A stretch of DNA of 64,000 nucleotides from NCBI GenBank assembly GCA_001051155.2, contig JYIP02000008.1, positions 1 to 64,000 on the forward strand, in the 5' to 3' direction. Below are positions 56,701 through 64,000 of the stretch, in pieces. The notes under the pieces are model-generated. The model was given only the letters and a program-made list of their open reading frames with translations. It ran no database searches and was not told where the DNA came from. The first letter of the stretch is position 1, and each line of letters starts with the position of its first letter. Position numbers and translations under genes: made by a program. The DNA comes from Chrysoporthe austroafricana. Lineage: Eukaryota; Ascomycota; Sordariomycetes; Diaporthales; Cryphonectriaceae.

Positions 56701-57773
56701 ACCCGCAGGAGCAGGACGACATCGTCCTGCGCTTCCACAGCATGAAGGACGCGCTGAAGGGCTTTCACGCGCTGAAGGCTAAGGGCAAGCAGCCCGCGCC
56801 GCCTGACGCCGCCGCCGCCGAGGGGAGCGGCGCGGAGGGCGACCTCGGCCCCCTCCCGGACGCCCCGCCCAAGACCGGCTTCTGGGCCACGCGCCACCTC
56901 TCGTTTGAGGAACGGAAGCGGCTCCACGCGCAGAAGGACGCGTGGACGAAGAGGAAGGCCGCCGGGGTCGCGGGCCCCAGCGCCCCGCCGCAGGGCCAGG
57001 CCGGCGGTGGCGGCAGCCCCGAGGCTCTCGAGGACGAGGAGATGGAGCGCGCGATCCGCGCGTCCGTCGCGCAGACGTCCCGCGGCGACCGCGCCGAGGA
57101 CTCCCGTGTCGAGTCGCAGGTCCGCGCGGGCGTGCGCGAGATGCGGCGCCTCGCGGCGGAGAACGAGGGAGGGGCGGAGCGGCAGTGGGGAGCGGCGCGC
57201 GACTTCAAGGCGGGGTTCGCGGAGAAGCCGCCTGTGCTGCTGGAGAAGGCTGCCGGGCCGGCAGCGGCGGGTCTAGGGGAGGATATCTCGGATGAGGAGT
57301 TTGAGGCGCTCATCGCCGAGGCGGTGAGGCGGAGCCTCGCCGCGCAAGGTGAGGAGGGCATCGAGGAGGAAGAACATGGGATCGTTGGGGGCAACGGGGA
57401 GGAGGACGATGAGGATGAGGAACTCCGCCGGGCCCTGGAGGAGTCACAACGAGGGGCTGCTGCGGGCACAGGGCAGGGCGACGACGACGAAGAGCTGCGC
57501 AAGGCGATCGAGGAGTCCGAGCGGGCGCACCGAGAGCACCTCGCGCGCCGGTCCACGGAGCGCAACGAGGAGGACATCGTCATGGAGTACGTCAAGAAGC
57601 AGAGTCTCGCCGAGGAAGAGTATCGCCAGAAGATGGCGAAGGGGAAGGGTGCCGTTGTCGCCGCTCCCGGCGGCGCAGGGGACGAGGAAGAAGACGAGGA
57701 CCTGAAGAGGGCCATGGAGGAGAGCCTGAAGCTGAGCGGCAGGCCGGGCGGGCCCTCCGGCTCAGCATCGTAG
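53743..57773 (+). CDS. Sterol glucosyltransferase (CHIP6-like) with VPS13-like region and UIM-like motifs
   Basis: GT1-family enzyme predicted to transfer glucose from UDP-glucose to membrane sterols. Exons 53743-53947, 54006-55698, 55773-56497 and 56569-57773 encode 1275 residues. After an acidic N-terminus, the glycosyltransferase domain runs from VVVQIVGSRGDVQPFVALGK (about 130) to the nucleotide-sugar loop HHGGAGTTAAGIKTGTPTVV (about 492) and PFFGDQPFWG. Residues about 777-920 contain repeated amphipathic segments (GITGLVTQPLRGAEKDGARG, GFGKGIGGVVFKPAAGVWA) that resemble the C-terminal region of VPS13/ATG2 lipid-transfer proteins. The tail carries four or five acidic-helix motifs of the UIM type: DEEMERAIRASVA (about 1029), EEFEALIAEAVRRSLA (about 1115), EDEELRRALEESQ (about 1155), DDEELRKAIEESERA (about 1178) and EDEDLKRAMEESLKLS (about 1245). 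Layout resembles CHIP6-type fungal proteins; no GRAM or PH domain as in ATG26 is seen. Confidence 0.9.
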
Positions 57774-57990
57774 GGATTCGCTTACAGGCATGCATGGCGA
57801 GCGCGTTGGTTTCCTCTCACGGCTGATCTATTCATTGCGATGGTTTGTTGGTTGATACGAGATATACCCCTGAGTAGAAATAAACGGACTTGCACAAGCG
57901 AGGTTTCTTTCCCGGGCGATACCCTCGCGCCAACTTGCGCCCACTGCGATCGTGCGTATGCCCTGCCCTCCCGACACGGGACACGGGCGC
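57774..57990. other. Short convergent 3' region
   Basis: 217 bases between the stops of the glucosyltransferase and the SnoaL-like gene. Both 3' UTRs must lie here and may overlap. Confidence 0.5.
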
Positions 57991-58869
57991 TCAGGACTGC
58001 AGCCCGTCCAGCACGGCCGGGTTCCCGTCCTGCCACGCCGGGATCACCGTCATGGAGCTGATCCGCCACGGGTTGGCGCCCGCGGCCTCGAGGGCGGGGA
58101 GGCGGATGACTTCGATGACGGAGCGGCCCTGTTGTCGTTTGTCCCCCTCTGTTTAACAACGGCGCCTCACCACGTAACTACTTAATACTACCTGCCGGTA
58201 GGAAAAGGGAAGGGGGAGGGGGATGGACGAAAAGGCAACTCACCCCGTTCTGCAGCAGCGGTCCCCCCTTCGCTGCGGCGCGGACCATCGACGCGCCCGC
58301 CTCGGTGACGAGGACCTTGGCCGTGTCCGGGCGGTGGCGCGCCGAGCTGGGCTGTGGGAGCTCGATTATGAAGTTGCTGGGCGCGCGTGTCAGTCGTCTC
58401 CTCAACAACGGTTGGTAAAGACAGCCGGAGCGGCCCTTGGTCCGTGGTCACCAGAAAAAATAGCAAAAAGGGACAAGGAAGGAAAAAAAAAAAAAAGGTT
58501 GAGTCGGCTGTCTACTTGCCCGTATAGATGCTGCGAGGCGTCAAAGTGCTCGACCATCTTGACGACCTGCGCCGCCCACGTGGCGGCCGGGACGGTGGAC
58601 GGCTCGCCGCCCAGCAGCCTGGTGTAGTCGACGTAGATCTCGGGGGCGAAGACCTCGTCGCGGAGGCCGCTCTCCGAGCAGGTGTCGTAGTACCACGGCT
58701 GGGGCAGTTGGAGAGCACGCGTCAGTGGATATCTCACCAGATGCAGATATGAGCGTCACAGTGTGTGTGTGTGTGTATGAGACGGAGAGAGGCTCACCAG
58801 CTTGGTCACCGTGTCGTGGATGTTGGCCCTGTCGAGGAGGTAGTCTGTGACGCTGTAGGCGGAGGACAT
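57991..58869 (-). CDS. SnoaL-like (NTF2-fold) domain protein
   Basis: Small protein of the SnoaL-like superfamily, related to polyketide cyclases and bile-acid 7-alpha-dehydratase-type proteins; the actual reaction is unknown. Four exons (58798-58869, 58520-58698, 58244-58376 and 57991-58128) give 173 residues. The N-terminus SVTDYLLDRANIHDTVTKLPWYYD and the DEVFAPEIYVDYTRLLGGEPS segment are typical, followed by MVEHFDASQHLYGNFIIEL, a hydrophobic strand AKVLVTEAGASMV, and ANPWRISSMTVIPAWQDGN at the end. The second intron appears to use a GC donor (GCAAGT) because that is the only way I find to join HLYG to NFIIEL in frame. The intron after exon 3 contains no other anomaly. Confidence 0.83.
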
Positions 58870-59523
58870 CTTGGCGGAGGCGGGGCGCTGGATGTTGTCG
58901 GGCTTGTGTTCATGTCGTTGTGGTGGTGATGGCGGTCCCGCGTCGTCGCCCTCTCCGTCTGCGCCTGGGACTTATACGAGCTTAGCCGGTATTAAGCCTC
59001 GCTAGCCTCTCGGCCCTCCCCCTGTGATTCCTCACGGGCGAGGCCGATCAAAAGGCCGTAAACGCCGGTACGTCATGACTCCATGGATCCTCCGGCCGCC
59101 AGCTGTGGGGCGGCTTGGCGTTTTCGCTTCTCTGCTCTATAATCAGCTGAATAGTCCCTGGAGGGCTCATCTCGTAAGTCTTACGATACACATGGACGTT
59201 TGACACCTCCCCACCCAATTCTTTTCTCTTTTATGGTTGGGGGGTAAGATAGGACCCCCCCTTCACGATACAGGCCCTAACATCCAGGAAGCGAACTGTC
59301 TGCGAATATGAGGCAAACCAGCATTTACTACATGCATGTGGGAAGATGACTGAGTCTGTCTAGACTTTGAGTGACAACAGAGCCCTGAGGCCGCCCTTCT
59401 TCCGACGCTCGGGCAAGTCATCGCTCTCTTCTCCCCCCTTATGCTCCTCTAGACAGTCAGTTCGAGTCTATGCCCTCCGTGTCACTCGATCCACCTCCCA
59501 TTCTCACGCACGTCTCCACCCCT
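58870..59523. other. Intergenic region upstream of the SnoaL-like gene
   Basis: No supported gene. A GT repeat (about 58761-58776) lies inside intron 1 of the neighbouring gene, not here. This stretch holds that gene's promoter and the 3' UTR of the Cys-rich gene. Confidence 0.5.
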
Positions 59524-59850
59524 CTACCTCTTCGTTCTAGGCTTCTTCCTGGCATCTTCCCTCTCCTCCATCAGGCTCCGCTTCGCGATTAGGGCCTGGT
59601 CCTCCAGCAGTATCGTGCACCCGTTGCACATCCGGTGCACACAATAGATCCGGAAGCCTTTGTTCGAGACCCCACATAATGGGTTCACACACAGGAGGCT
59701 CTCGGCACCCTCTTTCGGGCTGGGAAGGTAATCCTGGAGCTCCTTGCACTGGCAGCAGGTCCACTGAATCGGCCGGCTGCGGATGTATTCGCTGATGGGG
59801 TGGGGGTTAGGAGCGGCGGAGGAAGACTTTTGTGGGCTCTTCCCTTTCAT
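59524..59850 (-). CDS. Small Cys-rich hypothetical protein
   Basis: A 108-residue, intron-free frame. I do not recognise a named family. After a basic, Ser-rich start (MKGKSPQKSSSAAP) it has WTCCQCKELQ, then LLCVNPLCGVSNKG, then YCVHRMCNGCTILLED, giving three Cys clusters (CCxC, CxxxxC, CxxxxxCxxC) that look like a zinc-binding fold, and a highly basic end (REDARKKPRTKR). No signal peptide is evident, so a nuclear or cytosolic role is more likely than secretion. The balanced composition and ordered Cys pattern favour a real gene over a chance frame, but there may be additional exons. Confidence 0.6.
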   Translation of the reverse strand: MKGKSPQKSSSAAPNPHPISEYIRSRPIQWTCCQCKELQDYLPSPKEGAESLLCVNPLCGVSNKGFRIYCVHRMCNGCTILLEDQALIAKRSLMEEREDARKKPRTKR

Positions 59851-60922
59851 GGCTATTGTTTCTGCCTGATATGTAGACTCCAGCGCAATATCGTCGTCTC
59901 CAGATGCTACGGCTGTGGTATGGCAGCCCTGGTTCAGAAGCCGTATTGCCTCTTTCGGTCGCTAGGCACACGTCAGGAGAAAGGGGGGGGGGCGTGATGA
60001 ATACGCCTGTTGAGAAGAGACGTGAGAAAAAGGATAAAATGCTGGATTGTCTCCTCGGTCTTCTTAATCGGACGTAGTAGGCGTAGTAGAAGTCGGCTTG
60101 CTGTCAATGTGATGACTCTAGTGAGGCAAGGGGGTCAACGTCGTTGAGTGCTTCTCTTTGTCCAACGATTCCGTGGAATGCTAGAGGACGAGTTCTACAT
60201 CCCATGCTGCACCCTTTTATAATATTTCTCTACAAACAAACATAGTGATTCACTTCCTAGCGAAGGGAGGCCTGACGAGTTACTGACTACTGACTTGAGC
60301 AGTCGACCCTTGCATTGTCCCGGAAGTCAGTCACTCACTCGGAGTCAAAGCTATCAAAAGCATACTGCGTCACAGAAGGCTTGAAATGGCTGGCAAATCA
60401 TCGTTCCGTTTGTCATCTGCTTCGACAAGTATCCTGCGCAACGACCAATAGCAACCTGGGTTCAGGTAGCCAGAGGAGTGCTAGCAAGATCTAACGCAGA
60501 GCTAAGGTGCTTGGAATATTGTCAGGGAGACACAAATTTACGTAGAATCATGGTTTACATCTTCTTTTTTACTTTTTTTCTTTTGAAGAATGAACCGAGG
60601 CAGTGAACCGCTGCCCCCCCCCCCCAAAAAAAAGCTGCAAATCCTAGGGTTCGCGCACTCTAGTTTAGAGACAAATCTGCCCTACATGTCAAATTCACTA
60701 CGAAGGCTATGCAATCATTCAGGGTTAATTCTCCCCTACTTCCAATACAATCTTACTGGCAGGAAGCTCCCCTAGCGGCCGTTCAATTACGTCGTGACTT
60801 AGACATGGTGCGGTCGCCTCCCTGTCGTCATAGATGGGTCATACTATTACCTATCCAGTGATGATGCGACAGACAAAAACAATGCGATTGCTTCATGAAG
60901 AGTAACAATCTGACCGACTATC
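59851..60922. other. Intergenic region before the SDR gene
   Basis: About 1.07 kb, more AT-rich than most of the window, with a C/A run at 60616-60633. No supported gene; it includes promoters of the two divergent neighbours. Confidence 0.5.
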
Positions 60923-62108
60923 ATGTCTCGTCAACTGTCAAAACTTGTAACATCAAGTTTAATCCGCAGCGCATTCCAACCAACCAATGCAAGCTGGACA
61001 GCAGTATCTCGAGCAACAATGGCTACCGGTATGCCTCTTCTCCGAAATGACACTCGTAGGATATGATGCTCACCTCGCCTGCAGGAAATTCTGAGAATCG
61101 CGACTTGCAGGCAAGTGCGCTATTCGATGTATCCCATATCACGGCGGTTGTGACCGGTGGTGGCACGGGCATAGGCCTCAGTAAGTAGCCCACTCTGCTT
61201 TCGAAGTGCCAATGGCAAGGCCACATGTTGAATGGTATCGTGTAAGTGATCACCCAAGCCTTGCAGTCCAACGGCGCCAAGGTGTATATCACTGGTCGAC
61301 GTGAGGATGTGCTCCAGCAGACAGCCAAGACATACAGCACGGGTCCCGGCAGTGTCCATCCGCTGGCTGGTGACATCAGCTCAAAGGACGAGACCCTCCG
61401 CCTCGCGAAGGAGGTCGAGAGCAAGGAGCCCGGCGGTATCAACCTGCTGGTCAACAACGCGGGCATCGCTCGAGACGACGAGACCCGGTTCTCGAAGAAC
61501 GGCCAGCCTGACATGAAGGATGCGAAGGCCATCTCTGAGCACTTTCTCAAGACGAAGGAGGAGCAGTGGGCAGACACGATGCGGACGAACGTCGCGGCTC
61601 AGTATTACATGTCCATGGCCTTCCTGCCCCTACTGGCAAAAGGCGGTTCCAAGACACCGGGGTACTCGTCGCAGATTGTCAACGTGTCGTCGATCTCTGG
61701 CGCGATGAAGGGGTCGAGCGATGGGCAACCGATTTATGCGAGCTCAAAAGCGGCATTCACGCACCTGAGCCGCATGATGGCGACTTTGTTCAAGGACGTG
61801 CCTGTCCGTGTCAACGTCATTGGGCCAGGGCTATTTCCCAGCGAGATGACTGCCGGATCGTCGGGGGAAGACAACAAGAGTACTCTCGACAAGAAGCCTA
61901 CCAACCCGGCTGGTCGGACAGGGCATGATTCTGATATGGCAGCAACAATTCTTCTTCTTGCGGGGAAAGGCGGAATGTTTTACAACGGGCAGATCCTATA
62001 TCCTGATGGAGGTGAGTGACGTTGCTTCATCCATTTTGTCCTCTTTGAGGTTTGTACTGAGATTCTTTTGTAGGCTCAACTTTGATCAACCCAGCTATAA
62101 ACAACTAG
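60923..62108 (+). CDS. Short-chain dehydrogenase/reductase, possible mitochondrial presequence
   Basis: Classical NAD(P)-dependent SDR; the substrate is unknown, though the overall layout resembles fungal RhlG-like reductases. Exons 60923-61028, 61085-61180, 61247-62011 and 62074-62108 give 333 residues. The first 35 residues (MSRQLSKLVTSSLIRSAFQP onwards) are basic, Ser-rich and free of acidic residues, like a mitochondrial presequence; an in-frame second ATG at 61019 would give a form without it. The cofactor loop TGGGTGIG spans the exon 2/3 junction, followed by LLVNNAGIA, VNVSSISG and YASSKAAF with catalytic Tyr231 and Lys235. RVNVIGPGLFPSEMT follows, as in the family. Exon 3 uses a TAAG acceptor. 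The C-terminus is short. Confidence 0.88.
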
Positions 62109-62713
62109 ACCTGTGGTCAAGGTCCCCCCCCCCAAAAAAAAACAAGTTCGAAGATAGCAGTGCGTTGTAACATCAATACGAGTCTTTCGCTGATGAATCG
62201 TGCCGAGCAATCTACAATAAATATGCTTGTGATATCTGACTACTCCAGGGTTTCTGACAGTATTCAGGCTTAAGTGGTAGTCATGCAGATCAACCAGATG
62301 GATTATTGATACATTGATCTGTATGACAGGACGCGGAAGGTCATTCCCTTTTGCCCACTACAACGGACTTTGAGTCTTGGCTGCTCATCCAGGTAATCGT
62401 TCCTAAGCAAGCTAGTCATCGCTCCTGAAGCTCTCTTCCTCTCGTAGCACCGCATTGTAGACGTCAAAGTCCCGAAGGACATGTTTGCCGAACAGTACAT
62501 TCACTGTGTTGCTGAAACCAGATGCTCGTCGACTGTCACATGGAAACTGGAAACACATACCACTTGTTTGTGCCTAACATCGTATCCATTTAACAAACCT
62601 AACGTCTACAAATCAGCAAGACTCAATAACTCGTACACGCTCCTTGTTTATCTTAAGAGCGAAATCCAATACACCAGCCCGTATCTTTGCTTTCTCTCAA
62701 TTGGACCCCCAAT
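62109..62713. other. Intergenic region, SDR to APH-like gene
   Basis: 605 bases, AT-rich for this window. Open frames on both strands are short and show no domain. Confidence 0.5.
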
Positions 62714-64000
62714 ATGCACATGTCATCACCTCTCACATCCTCGGCAACTCTGAGCCACTCCGATAATTTAGACCGGTCTGCAGACGATGACTGGCCTCTG
62801 TCACCAGACGGCTCGAAGTGGGATGGCAAAAACCTGCTTCAGTTGACTCACAAGGGATACAGCCTCTTTAGGACCTGGGATGTGAGGCTGCTCATCGAGG
62901 AGGTCGAAACCAAGGTCGGCGCTCGGGTGATCGACATTCCTAACGCTTCCGCTGGCGCACACAACTATGGCTTTTCCATGGATCTCTCGGACGACAGCCA
63001 GGTTCTAGCACGTCTATCAAAGACAGATGTCAACAAATCCTTCAATAGTGACTTGGCCCTAGAATGGCGCTGCAAGGAGATCGAGTTCGAGGTGGCTACG
63101 TATGGCCTCCTCAGTAACGACACCGAGATACCGACGTCTCGTCTTCTTTACTATCGCCCATGCCGCCACAATCATAGAAAAGAGACTGCGAACGATCTTA
63201 GCGGACGAAGCGTCGTCGTCTTTGCGCTGACGAAGGGCAAGAACTTTGTGTGGGATGAGCTGGACGAAGCCCAAAAGGTAAGCTAGTTGCGCATACCTTT
63301 GCACGGGCTCAATTTCTTATACAGAGACACCGCCAGATCTTGCTCATTGCCAAAGCGGCTACTGTTCGTGCAGCTATGTTGCATTTGCGGCTGCCATCAA
63401 GCTTTTCCGAAACCTGGCTGATGGCCCGCATCATCCATCCCCGCGTGCCCATACCCGGCAATCTCCCTCAAAAGATCGCCCCAACAAGAGGCTTTTGCAT
63501 CTCCCTTCTCAAAAGCACAGTCGAGGCGGCGTTCAAGAGCAAAGTTGTTGGCAGAATGCAGGAGGAAGACGCTATCGCCCCGATGGTGCTCGCTGCCAAG
63601 CAATCACTCCTTCGATTCATACCACATATCCTGCCGGAAGGAGATGACGAAGATCTCTATCGCTTTGTTCTTCAGCACGACGACTACGGCATACACAATA
63701 TGTCTGTCTTCGTCGATGAGAAGGGTCAGGTCAGCATTACATCGGTGTACGACTGGGAGACCAGCTGCATAGTCCCGCTCGTCCTGTCCGAGGTCGACTT
63801 CTTGATATTTGGCCGCTATCTGACCGTCGACGAGAATGGCGAGCCGTCTTGGCGCCTGTGGGATCCCACGGCAGAGGTCGAGCTACAGTGGCACACCCGG
63901 TTTCAGGAGCATGCTCGTCACTACACAGAGGTATGTACCATGAGCCACCGTCGTCCCGATTCCGCTTCAGGGTCCCCGGTTTAAGTAGGATGTGCAGGCT
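62714..64000 (+). CDS. APH-like phosphotransferase-fold protein (3' end beyond window)
   Basis: Protein-kinase-like fold of the aminoglycoside/choline phosphotransferase type; fungal members are numerous and mostly of unknown substrate. Exons seen are 62714-63277, 63325-63930 and at least 63998-64000; the gene continues past the right edge, with a GTATGT...GTGCAG intron just before it. The N-lobe part (ARVIDIPNASAGAHNYGFSM, VLARLSKTD) corresponds to the nucleotide-binding lobe. The C-lobe has the catalytic Brenner-like motif LQHDDYGIHN (H306, D308, N313) and the following VYDWETS with the metal-binding Asp near 331. Intron 1 is short (47 bases). The start could instead be the second Met two codons on. 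It is tandem to the SDR gene. Confidence 0.82.

Overview
The window is nuclear DNA of a filamentous ascomycete (Pezizomycotina, most likely Sordariomycetes). The evidence is the intron pattern (many short introns of about 50-130 nt with GTAAGT/GTGAGT-type donors and CAG/TAG acceptors), GC-rich coding sequence, and gene families with characteristic ascomycete forms: an UTP4-type WD40 protein, an ascomycete-length PNG1, a short SBH1 and a long sterol glucosyltransferase. I resolved 16 protein-coding genes, 15 with complete exon models or nearly so and one running off the right edge. No tRNA, rRNA, CRISPR or recognisable complete transposon was seen.

Layout. The left half (1-31 kb) is gene-poor. 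It holds only nicotinate phosphoribosyltransferase (-), UTP4 (+), the PNG1 peptide:N-glycanase-like protein (+) and an APC-family permease (-). Long GC-rich stretches full of microsatellites and homopolymers separate them. A relatively AT-rich island lies near 28.7-29.8 kb. The right half (31-64 kb) is dense: a coiled-coil hypothetical protein (+), an NAD-binding epimerase-like protein (+), a GH36 raffinose-synthase/alpha-galactosidase-like enzyme (-), the mitochondrial processing peptidase beta subunit (+), a peroxisomal ABCD half-transporter (-), a PSR1-type CTD-like phosphatase (+), Sec61 beta (+), a CHIP6-like sterol glucosyltransferase with a VPS13-like region and UIM-like motifs (+), a SnoaL-like protein (-), a small Cys-rich protein (-), a short-chain dehydrogenase (+) and the 5' part of an APH-like kinase (+).

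The genes do not form a pathway cluster. They are mostly housekeeping functions (NAD salvage, ribosome biogenesis, protein import and translocation, peroxisomal lipid import, membrane sterols) with a few accessory metabolic genes towards the right edge.

Two things deserve most attention. First, the four single-N positions (14781, 16266, 23008, 41590) all sit in homopolymer contexts. At three of them the bases on each side of the N look like error-laden copies of the opposite genuine flank, so these are probably assembly artefacts; one inflates an intron of the ABCD transporter. Second, the sterol glucosyltransferase has an unusual architecture. I found no convincing evidence of an undescribed multi-gene system.
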